Under the pieces are notes generated by a model that was not told the origin of the DNA, made no database searches, and worked only from the letters and a program-made list of their open reading frames with translations. This document shows positions 18,322 to 27,262 of a stretch of 64,000 bases of DNA, in pieces. The translations under genes were made by a program, and so were the position numbers. The stretch is from Corynebacterium sp. (GTDB taxonomy: Bacteria > Actinomycetota > Actinomycetes > Mycobacteriales > Mycobacteriaceae): contig NZ_JAUNKC010000008.1 of assembly GCF_030532965.1 (NCBI RefSeq), positions 1-64,000 on the forward strand, given 5' to 3'. Position 1 is the first letter of the stretch. Each line of letters starts with the position of its first letter.

Positions 18322-19395
18322 ATGGTTACTGTGTATGGGGAGGCGGCACCACTTGAATGTGACCGGCTTGTCGGAGCTTCTCAACATGTTGGCGGTCTTA
18401 TCCCCGATGTAGCAATGAAAACGCATCAGCAGCGTTGGCTTAAGGAAGTAGCCGACCTGTGTGAGGAGAGTAAAAATCGCAGGACAGGATTTCAAAGCGC
18501 TGGGCTAGTTCCGGTTATTGACGTGTTTTCCGGTTGCGGGGCGTTTTCGCTGGGGTTCCGATTGGTTGGGGTTCCCGTTGTGGTAGGAATTGCTGATACC
18601 GAACCGGCGGCGCGGACGTTTGCGCTTAATGTTTTCAGCCCCGCTCTAGCCTGCGGTGCAATGAGTCGGGGCGAAATCCTGGACGCGATTGCACCGTTGT
18701 GCCCCAAAGGGGCTGGGATTATCGCGCAGTTACCACACCAGAAAAATACCTCCGTGTTGCCGATGCTTGAAGAGATTTTGCGCACGATTGCGGCGGTGGC
18801 AAACCAGACGAAGGCCTCGTTTGTGCTCATCGAGTCGCGCATGTTTACGTACCAGACGGTCGAAGCGCTATTGAGCTTTGAACAGTACTGCAATACCACG
18901 ATGTCGAGTGACATCATCAGGTACATCGTGGCCGACTACGGAGTCGCCGAATACGACGAACGCGTCGCGTACATCGCGGCACCGCATGAGGAATTTCCGT
19001 CAGCGGTGGGTCAGTATTTTCATCAGTTACGCAGTCCACAGCGGGTGAGCGTAGATGATTGGTTCGGGCCGGAATTAGGCACAGATTTTATATACCGGCA
19101 TGCGCGGAATTATCGTCGAAAAGCAATATTTTCAACCACTACCCCTGCACCCCGCCAACTCGGCTGGAACCACATGCTGCCCATGAACTATCCCGGAAAC
19201 GCAGACGATGCGGCGCCAGGGTTTCTTGCGCGTTCGTTAACCACTCCAGAACGTGCAAGCGTTCTTACGTTCCCGCCAGGGTTTACGTTTATGGGAAGTG
19301 CGAAGTACAACGAGAAAATGATTGGGGAATCCATTCCACCGAAAGTGGCTGTTGCTTTCGCCCGATCAGTCACACGTGCCCTGACGTATTTGTGA
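18322..19395 (+). CDS. DNA C5-cytosine methyltransferase-like protein, catalytic Cys missing
   Basis: The 357-residue product keeps the frame of a C5 DNA methyltransferase: motif I DVFSGCGAFSLGF (~66; SAM binding) and motifs IX/X near the end, with LTTPERASVLTFPPGF, MGS and IGESIPPKVAVAF (~333). Where motif IV should read PCQ, it has LPHQKN (~137), so the catalytic cysteine is His. Motif VI, usually ENV, reads IESRM, and motif VIII QxRxR reads YDERV. It is therefore probably a non-methylating relative that may still bind SAM or DNA. No restriction gene is adjacent. ATG 18322 has AAGGA seven bases upstream; an earlier GTG at 18283 does not. Confidence 0.72.
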   Translation: MVTVYGEAAPLECDRLVGASQHVGGLIPDVAMKTHQQRWLKEVADLCEESKNRRTGFQSAGLVPVIDVFSGCGAFSLGFRLVGVPVVVGIADTEPAARTFALNVFSPALACGAMSRGEILDAIAPLCPKGAGIIAQLPHQKNTSVLPMLEEILRTIAAVANQTKASFVLIESRMFTYQTVEALLSFEQYCNTTMSSDIIRYIVADYGVAEYDERVAYIAAPHEEFPSAVGQYFHQLRSPQRVSVDDWFGPELGTDFIYRHARNYRRKAIFSTTTPAPRQLGWNHMLPMNYPGNADDAAPGFLARSLTTPERASVLTFPPGFTFMGSAKYNEKMIGESIPPKVAVAFARSVTRALTYL

Positions 19396-19424
19396 CCAAT
19401 GTGCGGGATTTAAGGTGTTAAGTA

Positions 19425-19496
19425 TGGGACTTAAGGGAATCGAACCCCTGTCCTTCTCCTTTGGTGGAGTGGCTCTACCAACTGAGCTAAAGTCCC
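19425..19496 (-). tRNA. tRNA-like gene with 6-nt anticodon loop
   Basis: The minus strand forms a near-perfect cloverleaf: acceptor GGGACTT/AAGTCCC with discriminator A, D-arm GCTC-AGTTGGTA-GAGC, and T-arm AGGGG-TTCGATT-CCCTT. The anticodon arm is abnormal: CTCC/GGAG closes a six-base loop, ACCAAA, with no U33, and the fifth pair is A-A. The total is 72 nt, one short of the usual 73 before CCA. Restoring one T would read CCA (Trp), but that is only one possibility. It may be a tRNA pseudogene or an unusual conserved tRNA; I assign no amino acid. Confidence 0.7.
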
Positions 19497-19583
19497 ATGA
19501 GTAGTGTAGCCAAAGTATAAGATTTCTGTGATAGTTTCGAAGGAACTTTCAACGGAAGAACCAAAAAGGAAGCGCAGCTTATT

Positions 19584-19784
19584 GTGGGCTTAGAACAGCT
19601 ATTTATGGCAGAAAACCTCGTGCCACTGGTTGTGGGAATCATCGCAGTGGTGGTCATCATTAAGGTAATCAGTAGCGTGATTAAACGTATCGTGTCGATT
19701 GCTGTGGCCGCAGTTATCATTGGTGGCGGGCAACAAGCTGGGGCGTTTGAGGGGCTCGGGGCGTTAAGCCATTTCTTCTCTTAA
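19584..19784 (+). CDS. Small hydrophobic membrane protein
   Basis: A possible 66-residue protein whose core (residues ~12-48) is one or two hydrophobic helices rich in Val and Ile, then GGGQQAGAFEGLG. AAAAAGGAAG lies about 11 bases before GTG 19584, slightly far; ATG 19605 is an alternative start. No family is recognised. Intact frame, clean helix and position between divergent RNA and a plus-strand operon make it plausible, not certain. Confidence 0.5.
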   Translation: MGLEQLFMAENLVPLVVGIIAVVVIIKVISSVIKRIVSIAVAAVIIGGGQQAGAFEGLGALSHFFS

Positions 19785-19841
19785 TCGATAAGTTTTTCAC
19801 TAATTTGCCCGGGGCGGGTTTCCGCTGAATGATTAGGTTCT

Positions 19842-20504
19842 ATGGATGCCGTTTTATGGGATATGGATGGGACTCTTATCGATTCAGAACCGTTGTGGGA
19901 AATCGCAACGTATGAAATGAGCGAGTCGCTCGGGCGGAGGCTTAGTCCGACGCTGCGCGCATCGACGGTGGGCGGTACCTTCCGAAATACTGCGGATATT
20001 TGTGCCCGGCACGCCGGGGTTACGTTAGCTGAATCCGATTACGAGGTTTTGCAACGCACGATGTTCGATCGGATGGCTGAACTTCTCGTCGATGCCCAAA
20101 TCAATCCCGGCATTTGCGAGATATTGGCCGATGTGACTGCGGACGGCATTCCTATGGCGGTGGTGACGAACACCCCGCGTGAACTCGCCGAACCGGCGAT
20201 ATCGGGGATTGGGGCGGAGTTCTTTGCCGCAGTGATTTGCGGTGATGATGTGGCTCTGGGGAAGCCAGATCCGTTGATTTACCGCACTGCGGCGGCTGCA
20301 CTTGGCGTGCCTACCTCCCGATGTTTGGTCTTCGAAGATTCCGAGACCGGCATGACTGCCGCAAATCGGGCGGGTTGTAAGGTAATTGCCGTGCCCGGTG
20401 CTGCTGCGGACATGCCGCCCGGCACTCTGGTTATGCCATCGCCCACGTTTGTGGGGGTGACGGCGGCCAAACTGCGTCAATGGTTCGAAGCTATGGAAGA
20501 ATAA
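19842..20504 (+). CDS. HAD-superfamily phosphatase
   Basis: This 220-residue protein carries the HAD motifs in order: DMDGTLID (~7; nucleophile Asp and acid Asp), VVTNTP (~106; motif II Thr), the motif III Lys in GKPDPLIY, and motif IV EDSETG (~167). A helical cap lies between motifs I and II, as in beta-phosphoglucomutase-like enzymes. It ends five bases before hisE, so it probably shares that transcript. A histidinol-phosphate phosphatase role is possible from context but not shown. Confidence 0.88.
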   Translation: MDAVLWDMDGTLIDSEPLWEIATYEMSESLGRRLSPTLRASTVGGTFRNTADICARHAGVTLAESDYEVLQRTMFDRMAELLVDAQINPGICEILADVTADGIPMAVVTNTPRELAEPAISGIGAEFFAAVICGDDVALGKPDPLIYRTAAAALGVPTSRCLVFEDSETGMTAANRAGCKVIAVPGAAADMPPGTLVMPSPTFVGVTAAKLRQWFEAMEE

Positions 20505-20509
20505 CCCGA

Positions 20510-20773
20510 ATGAAGAACTTTGATGCCCTCTATACCGAACTTCAGCAACGAGTAACTGATCGGCCGGAAGGGTCGGGTACGGTCGCCGCCATCGATAAAG
20601 GTGTGCACCACTTAGGGAAAAAAGTGATCGAAGAGGCGGGTGAAGTCTGGATCGCCGCCGAATACCAATCGGATGAGCAATTAGCCGAAGAGATCTCCCA
20701 ATTGTTGTATTGGACTCAAACGGTCATGATTTCCCGCGGTATTCGCCCAGAAGATGTTTATAAATACCTCTAG
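20510..20773 (+). CDS. hisE: Phosphoribosyl-ATP pyrophosphatase
   Basis: HisE hydrolyses phosphoribosyl-ATP to phosphoribosyl-AMP, the second step of histidine synthesis. The 87-residue, all-helical protein has the MazG-like metal motif [14 protein letters not shown] (~40-53) and [12 protein letters not shown] 20510, opening MKNFDALY, is chosen as the family-typical start; the 10 extra upstream codons overlap the phosphatase gene. hisG follows after 13 bases, the usual actinobacterial order. Confidence 0.95.
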   Translation: MKNFDALYTELQQRVTDRPEGSGTVAAIDKGVHHLGKKVIEEAGEVWIAAEYQSDEQLAEEISQLLYWTQTVMISRGIRPEDVYKYL

Positions 20774-20786
20774 TCAAGGAAGTTCC

Positions 20787-21632
20787 ATGCTTAAGGTCGC
20801 AGTACCAAATAAAGGATCCCTGTCTGAAGCCGCCGTAGAGATCCTCAAAGAGGCAGGTTATTCCACTCGGGGGGATTCCAAAGCACTGACGGTCGAAGAT
20901 AAGACCAATAACGTTGAGTTCTTTTTTCTTCGACCTAAAGACATCGCTATTTATGTTGCCAATGGTCAATTGGATCTTGGTATTACCGGCCGGGATCTAG
21001 CGGCTGACTCGTTAGCCGAGGTGCAAGAAGTTCTTACTCTTGGGTTCGGTTCCTCCACGTTTAGGTATGCCGCGCCGGAAGATGAAGACTGGGACGTCGA
21101 CAAGCTTCATGGCAAGCGCATCGCCACGTCGTATCCCAACCTGGTTCGTACCGATTTGGCGCAGCGGGGGATTAGCGCCGAAGTAATTCGCCTTGATGGC
21201 GCGGTTGAGATTTCCATCAAACTTGGTGTGGCTGATGTCATCGCCGATGTGGTTTCTACTGGCCGTACCTTGCGTAAGCAGGGGTTGGCGCCGTTTGGTG
21301 AACCATTAGTGGATTCGGAGGCGGTCGTGGTTGCCCGGCGCGATGCGGTGATTTCTCCCGATATGCAGGTGCTGCTTCGTCGGATTGAAGGAATCTTGCA
21401 CGCACAGAATTTCCTAATGATTGACTACAACGTTGAGCGTCGCCTCCTCGATGATGCGACGAATATTACCCCGGGGATTTCTGGGCCGACGGTGTCTCCG
21501 TTGGCTAACGACCAGTGGGTTGCTGTGCGGGCGATGGTGCCGAAGAAGCGTGCCAATGCGATTATGGATCAGTTAGCGGATATTGGTGCGCAAGCTATTC
21601 TTGCTTCCGAGATACGAATCGCGCGAATTTAG
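20787..21632 (+). CDS. hisG: ATP phosphoribosyltransferase, long form
   Basis: HisG condenses ATP with PRPP, the first and feedback-controlled step of histidine synthesis. The 281-residue product is the long form: a catalytic bilobal domain with [13 protein letters not shown] at the start, [10 protein letters not shown], and the PRPP loop [15 protein letters not shown] (~150-165), then a ~75-residue C-terminal ACT-like domain ([13 protein letters not shown]) that binds histidine. AAGGAAG precedes ATG 20787. An upstream in-frame start at 20754 overlaps hisE and lacks support. Confidence 0.96.
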   Translation: MLKVAVPNKGSLSEAAVEILKEAGYSTRGDSKALTVEDKTNNVEFFFLRPKDIAIYVANGQLDLGITGRDLAADSLAEVQEVLTLGFGSSTFRYAAPEDEDWDVDKLHGKRIATSYPNLVRTDLAQRGISAEVIRLDGAVEISIKLGVADVIADVVSTGRTLRKQGLAPFGEPLVDSEAVVVARRDAVISPDMQVLLRRIEGILHAQNFLMIDYNVERRLLDDATNITPGISGPTVSPLANDQWVAVRAMVPKKRANAIMDQLADIGAQAILASEIRIARI

Positions 21633-22107
21633 CGCCTTGTACCTTAGTTGTCATTAGCGGCAGCGTGTAGCCGGATATGAATTCTGAACGCGCTTGCCGC
21701 TTTTCGACGTTTTACGGGCTGGAGACAAATCATTTTTATTTTCACAATACCGGTTCTTTAATTTTTCCATGGTGTCAGATTAAAACACTGCTTGTAATTT
21801 CACCTATTTAAAACTGGTTTAGCGGTGATTGATAAAAGAAACCTTTTGGTCTGGGCTAAACACGGGGGAGTGTCGCGAATTTGGCGAAGATCACATGCCG
21901 AATTTATGGGAATTCATTATAGTAGATGTTGAATCTTGAAATATATAAAAAATCGGTTTTTTACGGTCTGCAACATATTTAAATAATGAATTTAGTTATC
22001 ACATAAAAGCTGTAACTTGCATGACGAAAATTCCCGTTGCTGGGTGTTTGGCCGTGTAGTGGAACGGGTCGTGTGGGGTGCGGCATTAACCGTGAAGGAC
22101 ACTGCTC
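21633..22107. other. AT-rich intergenic region before the Dcu transporter
   Basis: These 475 bases contain no credible gene. The part between ~21,720 and ~22,010 is markedly AT-rich for this genome (runs such as tcatttttattttcac and atatataaaaaatcgg), and is the likely promoter/regulatory region of the transporter gene. I could not fix a promoter or a palindromic operator with confidence. GAAGGA near 22,094 serves as the ribosome site for ATG 22108. Confidence 0.5.
21699..21709 (-). repeat. Intergenic copy of abundant 11-mer (reverse orientation)
   Basis: Exact GCTTTTCGACG, 67 bases after the hisG stop and just before the AT-rich tract. Confidence 0.85.
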
Positions 22108-23415
22108 ATGATTGTGCTACATATCCTTATTGTTTTAGCCGCAATTGTTCTTGGCGCACGTTTAGGGTCCATTGCCATTGGTTTTGCTGGTGGTTTGGGG
22201 GTGTTGTTGCTTGGGCTTACTGGTGTTGCCGTAACCCGAGACGACATTCCATTTGATGTTATTGGAATCATCATGGCTGTCATCGCAGCTATTGCCGCCA
22301 TGCAGCGGGCTGGTGGCATGGATTATTTGGTGTACCTGGCAGAACGCTTATTGCGGAAGAATCCTCGATATGTCACATACCTTGCCCCATTGGTTACCTA
22401 TTTCATGACGCTTTTCGCAGGCACCGGGCATACCGCTTTTTCGACGCTTCCGGTGATCGCGGAAGTTGCGAAAGAAGGGCGGGTGCGGCCATCCCGACCA
22501 TTGTCGATTGCGGTGGTCGCTTCTCAATTGGCGATTACAGCCTCACCGATTTCGGCGGCGGTGGTGTTCATGGCCTCGATTATGGAGCCAATGGGGGTTG
22601 GTTATCTCCAATTGCTAGGTATTGTCATCCCGTCGACGTTGCTCGCGATTTTTCCGACCGCTTTTATCACTAACCGGCTAGGCAAGGATCTTGAGGAAGA
22701 TCCGGTATATCTTTCCCGGCTGGACAAGGGCCTGGTGTCTACGCCGAAGATCTCGACGTACACCCCGACGAAGCAGGCGAAGCTTTCTGTCGCGCTTTTC
22801 TTGATCGCCATCGTGTTGGTGATGTGTTACGCCACGTTGATTTCTGATCAAGTCGGGTTAATCACCGATCCGACGTTACCGCGCAATGAAGCCATTATGT
22901 CGCTCATGCTCGGCACTGCGGTTGTCATCACCATGGTGTGCAAATTGCCGCCCGATGAGATTTTGGGCACCCAGGTGTTTAAGTCCGGCATGTCCGCCTG
23001 TGTTTGCGTCATGGGTGTGGCTTGGTTGGGCACCACGCTCGTCAATGCTCATATTGAGGAAATTCAGGAGTTATCTGGTGACATTCTTAACCAGTACCCA
23101 TGGCTTCTTGCAGTCGTGTTGTTCTTCGCTGCTGCGCTGCTGTACTCGCAAGCGGCAACCACGAAGGCTTTAATGCCCGCCGCGCTTGCTGTTGGCGTGA
23201 ATCCGTTGACGGCGATCGCTTCCTTTGCTGCAGTGTCCTCCCTATTCGTGTTACCTACGTATCCGACATTGCTTGCTGCGGTGGAAATGGACGATACCGG
23301 CTCGACGAAGATCGGTAAGTACGTCTTTAATCACTCGTTCATAGTTCCCGGAACAGTGTGCATTTCCCTCGCAGTCATATTTGGTTTCATTTTTGGAAAA
23401 CTCGCTGGTTTATAA
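22108..23415 (+). CDS. Anaerobic C4-dicarboxylate transporter, Dcu family
   Basis: The 435-residue protein has about ten to twelve hydrophobic helices and DcuA/DcuB family sequence: FAGTGHTAFSTLPVIAEVA (~112-130), SQLAITASPISAAVV (~143), and FVLPTYPTLLAAVEMD near the C-terminus. Dcu carriers exchange or take up aspartate, fumarate, malate and succinate, mainly under anaerobic conditions. aspA follows directly, forming the classic transporter plus aspartase pair: aspartate in, fumarate formed, succinate out. The hairpin GCTGGTT/AACCAGC (23404-23420) overlaps its stop. DcuA versus DcuB cannot be decided here. Confidence 0.9.
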   Translation: MIVLHILIVLAAIVLGARLGSIAIGFAGGLGVLLLGLTGVAVTRDDIPFDVIGIIMAVIAAIAAMQRAGGMDYLVYLAERLLRKNPRYVTYLAPLVTYFMTLFAGTGHTAFSTLPVIAEVAKEGRVRPSRPLSIAVVASQLAITASPISAAVVFMASIMEPMGVGYLQLLGIVIPSTLLAIFPTAFITNRLGKDLEEDPVYLSRLDKGLVSTPKISTYTPTKQAKLSVALFLIAIVLVMCYATLISDQVGLITDPTLPRNEAIMSLMLGTAVVITMVCKLPPDEILGTQVFKSGMSACVCVMGVAWLGTTLVNAHIEEIQELSGDILNQYPWLLAVVLFFAAALLYSQAATTKALMPAALAVGVNPLTAIASFAAVSSLFVLPTYPTLLAAVEMDDTGSTKIGKYVFNHSFIVPGTVCISLAVIFGFIFGKLAGL

Positions 23416-23447
23416 CCAGCATGTTTGCTAGCCGCACGACCTGGAAA

Positions 23448-23458
23448 CGTCGAAAAGC
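23448..23458 (+). repeat. Intergenic copy of abundant 11-mer CGTCGAAAAGC
   Basis: Exact copy in the 147-base gap between the Dcu transporter and aspA. Confidence 0.85.
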
Positions 23459-23562
23459 ATCCTTGCTGATAACTCAAAACTTTTTGATCAAACTCACGTA
23501 TTCTTAGGTCGTGTGCACCACACAACATCCCACCCTACCGAAGTAGAAAGACACCACTGAAA

Positions 23563-24996
23563 ATGTCACAGTCACCGGAATTCCGTACCGAAGTTGACCT
23601 GCTCGGCGAAATGGAAGTTGCCAATTCGAATTATTACGGCATCCACACCCTCCGCGCGATTGATAACTTCCCAATTTCTGGAACCACGATCAACGATATT
23701 CCTGAGTTCATACGTGGAATGGTTCAAGTCAAAAAGGCAACTGCGATAGCTAACCACAAATTGCGGGCATTGCCGAAAACTAAGCGTGACGCCATCATCT
23801 GGGCATGTGATCAAATTTTGAATGATGGGCGTTGCATGGATCAGTTCCCAATCGATGTGTTCCAAGGCGGCGCTGGCACTTCGTTAAACATGAACACCAA
23901 CGAAGTGGTGGCAAACTTGGCTCTAGAGCATTTGGGGAAGGACAAGGGCGAATACGACATCATTAACCCCAACGACGATGTCAATATGTCGCAATCAACT
24001 AACGACGCCTATCCAACTGGCTTCCGACTCGGACTTTACGCATGCATGGCGCAGCTCATGGACAAGATTGATGCGCTTGAGGCTGCGTTCATGGCAAAAG
24101 CGGAGGAATTTGCAGACATTCTCAAGATGGGACGCACCCAGCTGCAAGACGCGGTTCCAATGACCTTAGGCGGCGAGTTCAAAGCCTTTGCCCTCAATCT
24201 CGGTGAGGAACGCAAAGTCCTCGACACCGCAGCCACCCGATTGCTGGAAGTCAACCTGGGGGCCACCGCAATCGGCACCGGGTTAAATACCCCAACTGGC
24301 TACCGCGATGCTGTCATTGATGCTTTATCCGAAGTCACAGGTCTCGACATTCAACCGGCTCCGGATCTCATCGAAGCAACCAGCGATACCGGTGACTACG
24401 TGTTAGCTCATTCAGCTGTAAAGCGAGCTGCGATGAAGCTGTCGAAGATCTGTAATGATCTCCGGTTACTGTCCTCTGGCCCCCGGGCTGGCCTTAATGA
24501 AATCAATCTGCCGGAGCGGCAAGCTGGCTCGTCCATCATGCCAGCCAAGGTTAACCCTGTGATTCCAGAAGTTGTGAATCAGGTATGTTTTAAGGTCTTT
24601 GGAAACGACGTCACGGTGACCATGGCAGCTGAGGCGGGACAGCTGCAGCTCAACGTCATGGAGCCTGCGATCGGGCAGGCATTGTTCGAGTCGATTTTTA
24701 TCCTTGGTGCAGCGGTGGACACGCTGCGCGAAAAGTGTGTCACCGGTATCACCGCGAATCCGGAGGTTTGTCGAGCATACGTCGAAAATTCCATCGGAAT
24801 TATCACGTATCTCAACCCCTTCATTGGGCACCACAATGGCGACCTCATCGGTAAAGAGGCGGCTCGTACCGGAAAGTCGGTACGTGAGCTTGTTCTTGAA
24901 AAAGGGTTGATGGAAGAAGACACCCTCAACCAAGTGCTTTCGCCAGAGAACTTAATGCGTCCGACGTTCCACGGCACCTTATATCCGGAGGATTAG
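23563..24996 (+). CDS. aspA: Aspartate ammonia-lyase
   Basis: AspA deaminates aspartate to fumarate and ammonia. The 477-residue protein is full length and carries the fumarase/aspartase signature [12 protein letters not shown] (~325-336), whose Ser is the catalytic base, plus [13 protein letters not shown] (~144), the [12 protein letters not shown] loop and HSAVKRAA. The start is ATG 23563. Aspartase and fumarase C are similar; the [11 protein letters not shown]-terminus and the Dcu neighbour favour aspartase. In C. glutamicum aspA also adjoins hisG, as recalled. Confidence 0.95.
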   Translation: MSQSPEFRTEVDLLGEMEVANSNYYGIHTLRAIDNFPISGTTINDIPEFIRGMVQVKKATAIANHKLRALPKTKRDAIIWACDQILNDGRCMDQFPIDVFQGGAGTSLNMNTNEVVANLALEHLGKDKGEYDIINPNDDVNMSQSTNDAYPTGFRLGLYACMAQLMDKIDALEAAFMAKAEEFADILKMGRTQLQDAVPMTLGGEFKAFALNLGEERKVLDTAATRLLEVNLGATAIGTGLNTPTGYRDAVIDALSEVTGLDIQPAPDLIEATSDTGDYVLAHSAVKRAAMKLSKICNDLRLLSSGPRAGLNEINLPERQAGSSIMPAKVNPVIPEVVNQVCFKVFGNDVTVTMAAEAGQLQLNVMEPAIGQALFESIFILGAAVDTLREKCVTGITANPEVCRAYVENSIGIITYLNPFIGHHNGDLIGKEAARTGKSVRELVLEKGLMEEDTLNQVLSPENLMRPTFHGTLYPED

Positions 24997-25015
24997 TGCA
25001 CTAAAACCTCAGCAG

Positions 25016-25055
25016 CCGGTCCGATTGGTGAATATAACTGGTTGGGCCGGTTTTT
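25016..25055 (+). terminator. Intrinsic terminator after aspA
   Basis: CCGGTCC (25016-25022) pairs with GGGCCGG (25044-25050) and is followed by TTTTT, 20 bases after the aspA stop. Confidence 0.85.
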
Positions 25056-25127
25056 CGCGTGGAAACCACCCGCGAAGCGGTAGATTTGAACTGTCATCGA
25101 ATCTCAATCGAAAGGTCACTACCACTT

Positions 25128-26765
25128 ATGGCCACCGACGTCGAAATTGCTCAGGCACATGTCCTCCAACCTATCAGCGACATAGCCGGGAAAATTGGAA
25201 TCCCAAACACTGCGCTCATCCCGTATGGCACGACAAAAGCAAAGGTTGATATCACAACCGCACCGGCCACGCCGCGCGGAAAACTTGTGCTTGTCACCGG
25301 CATTTCGCCCACACCGGCGGGTGAAGGAAAATCCACCGTTTTGATCGGACTTGCGGACGCCATTCAACTGGCTGGCATGAAAGCCGCAGTTGCAATCCGC
25401 GAACCCTCCCTGGGGCCAGTCATGGGAATCAAAGGTGGAGCCGCAGGCGGCGGTTATTCCCAAATCGTTCCGATGGAAGACATCAATCTTCATTTCACAG
25501 GTGATTTCCACGCGATTACCTCGGCGAATAACACCCTCGCCGCGATGATCGACAACCACATTCATCACGGAAATCCTCTCGGCATTGATCCCCGCACCAT
25601 CACCTGGCAGCGGTGCGTGGATGTCAACGACCGCAGTCTTCGGCATGTCGTCACGGGATTAGGCGGGACCGCGCACGGAGTGCCGACCGAGACCGGTTTT
25701 ACCATCACCGCAGCCAGTGAAATCATGGCGGTATTGTGTCTGGCGACCTCCTTAGAGGATTTGGAAACTCGAATCGGCAATATCGTCGTGGCGCAGACAT
25801 ATGAGAAAAAGCCAGTAACAGCTCGTGACGTCAATGCACAGGGTGCGTTGAGTGCGCTGCTGAAAGACGCGATCAACCCTAACTTGGTTCAAACTCTAGG
25901 TGGAACACCAGCGTTTGTGCATGGCGGCCCGTTCGCAAATATTGCGCACGGGTGTAATTCGCTAATCGCGACTGAAACAGCGTTAGCTTATGCCGATATT
26001 GTCCTGACTGAAGCGGGATTTGGTTCGGATTTGGGTGCGGAAAAATTCTTCGATATTAAAGCCCGGGTTGGTGGCTTGGAAGTTGACAGCTGCGTGATTG
26101 TGGCGACAATCCGCTCGTTAAAACACAATGCGGTTGATGCCACAGACGGCGATAATCTCTTAGCACGCGGCGTCTGCAACCTGGAACGGCATGTGACTAA
26201 TATTCGGAAGTTTGGGATAGAACCGATCGTAGCCCTCAACGAATTCGTTGGCGATAGTAGCGACGATATTGCGTGGATGACCAGGTGGGCACAAGATTTC
26301 GGTGTCCGATTAGTGCCCGTGTCCGTGTGGCAAAATGGCGGTGCAGGAGCGGCCGAACTAGCCACGGCGGTCATGGACGGGCTCGGGGACACAACCGCAC
26401 ATCCGCTCTACGACCCAGAAAAGGGGATTGAGCAATCGATCGATACCATTGCCACGGAAATCTATGGTGCCAGCGACGTTGTATGGTCGAGCCGCGCCCG
26501 CAAAGACTTAGCGTTTTTGAAAGAAAACGGCTGGGATACCCTTCCGGTATGTATCTCTAAAACCCAGTATTCGTTCAGCGATGATCCGACGCGATTAGGG
26601 TCAGCGACTGGGCATACTCTTCACGTCCGCCAGCTGCTTCCACGCATTGGCGCAGGGTTTATCGTTGCGTTGACTGGTGACGTCATGACGATGCCTGGGT
26701 TGCCGAAAAAGCCGGCTGCGGAAAACATCGCCGTTACTGGCGGTAAAATTACTGGTTTATTCTAG
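25128..26765 (+). CDS. fhs: Formate-tetrahydrofolate ligase
   Basis: Fhs makes 10-formyl-tetrahydrofolate from formate, THF and ATP, feeding purine and initiator-tRNA formylation. The 545-residue product has the P-loop TPAGEGKSTVLIGLADA (~64-80), REPSLGPVMGIKGGAAGGG (~92-110), FTGDFHAI, and TEAGFGSDLGAEKF (~302), all family hallmarks, and ends in PGLPKKPAAENI. ATG 25128 is preceded by AAAGGT; a longer frame from 25059 runs into the terminator region. Formate use would fit the anaerobic-type genes just upstream. Confidence 0.96.
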   Translation: MATDVEIAQAHVLQPISDIAGKIGIPNTALIPYGTTKAKVDITTAPATPRGKLVLVTGISPTPAGEGKSTVLIGLADAIQLAGMKAAVAIREPSLGPVMGIKGGAAGGGYSQIVPMEDINLHFTGDFHAITSANNTLAAMIDNHIHHGNPLGIDPRTITWQRCVDVNDRSLRHVVTGLGGTAHGVPTETGFTITAASEIMAVLCLATSLEDLETRIGNIVVAQTYEKKPVTARDVNAQGALSALLKDAINPNLVQTLGGTPAFVHGGPFANIAHGCNSLIATETALAYADIVLTEAGFGSDLGAEKFFDIKARVGGLEVDSCVIVATIRSLKHNAVDATDGDNLLARGVCNLERHVTNIRKFGIEPIVALNEFVGDSSDDIAWMTRWAQDFGVRLVPVSVWQNGGAGAAELATAVMDGLGDTTAHPLYDPEKGIEQSIDTIATEIYGASDVVWSSRARKDLAFLKENGWDTLPVCISKTQYSFSDDPTRLGSATGHTLHVRQLLPRIGAGFIVALTGDVMTMPGLPKKPAAENIAVTGGKITGLF

Positions 26766-26783
26766 CCCCAGATGTTGACTCTG

Positions 26784-26834
26784 CACGCGGTTGACTTTCA
26801 TACATATTGGTTGTGGAAGTCAACCGCGTGTTTT
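26784..26834 (+). terminator. Strong intrinsic terminator after fhs
   Basis: The perfect 14-bp arms CACGCGGTTGACTT (26784-26797) and AAGTCAACCGCGTG (26817-26830) are followed by TTTT, 18 bases after the fhs stop. Confidence 0.92.
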
Positions 26835-26917
26835 ACTGGTTTTAGAGGGGTAAGTTTAGTCTCGGTTCATGTCGGGGGAGGCGGGGCTATTCGACGGAGG
26901 TTTTCTAGCCTGTCGTT

Positions 26918-27160
26918 TTACGAGTCGGCGTTATGTTTATCCCAGTTTCGTTGAGCCTCTAACCAAAAGCTCTGATTCTGATCGAAAACAGCAGCTAATC
27001 TTTTGGATAAATTCCATGTCACCGATTGTTTACCGGCAACAAACTGCGCTAAAGTCGCCTCCGCTACATATAGCTTTTTTGCAGCATCATAAAATGAAAT
27101 GCCCTGTGGATCGAGGTAGTCTTCTTTTAAAACGATGCCGGGATGGCGCGGAGCTGACAT
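26918..27160 (-). CDS. HigA-like helix-turn-helix antitoxin, orphan
   Basis: The 80-residue protein resembles HigA/VapI antitoxins: HPGIVLKEDYLDPQGIS at the start, a helix-turn-helix (FYDAAKKLYVAEATLAQFVAGK, ~23-44) and the typical SFWLEAQRNWD end (~63-73). HigB toxin genes normally precede higA; none is found in the ~100 bases before it or after it. GGGAGG lies ten bases before the ATG, and an inverted repeat upstream may be its own operator. It is either a solitary regulator or the remnant of a toxin-antitoxin pair. Confidence 0.8.
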   Translation of the reverse strand: MSAPRHPGIVLKEDYLDPQGISFYDAAKKLYVAEATLAQFVAGKQSVTWNLSKRLAAVFDQNQSFWLEAQRNWDKHNADS

Positions 27161-27177
27161 GAAAGTGAAATCCTCCC

Positions 27178-27210
27178 TTATTAAGGTAACACTTTTTCTA
27201 ATTACCTAAA
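27178..27210 (-). promoter_or_regulatory. Inverted repeat, candidate HigA operator
   Basis: The arms TAAGGTAA and TTACCTA flank an AT-rich spacer directly upstream of the higA-like ribosome site. HigA proteins commonly repress their own promoter by binding such a palindrome. The binding itself is inferred. Confidence 0.5.
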
Positions 27211-27262
27211 CCTAGGGACCATACTAAGCGGAAAAACTATGCCATACCAGCAAGGTTAGGCT

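Noticed and set aside
18004..18495. 163-codon minus-strand frame before the methyltransferase-like gene
   Set aside because: It overlaps the start and first motifs of a better-supported plus-strand gene and shows no protein-like features.
27243..27262. DtxR/iron-box-like half site AAGGTTAGGCTTTACT
   Set aside because: About 12 of 19 positions match the palindromic consensus and the right half is poor; it also lies at the 3' end of the nuclease gene.
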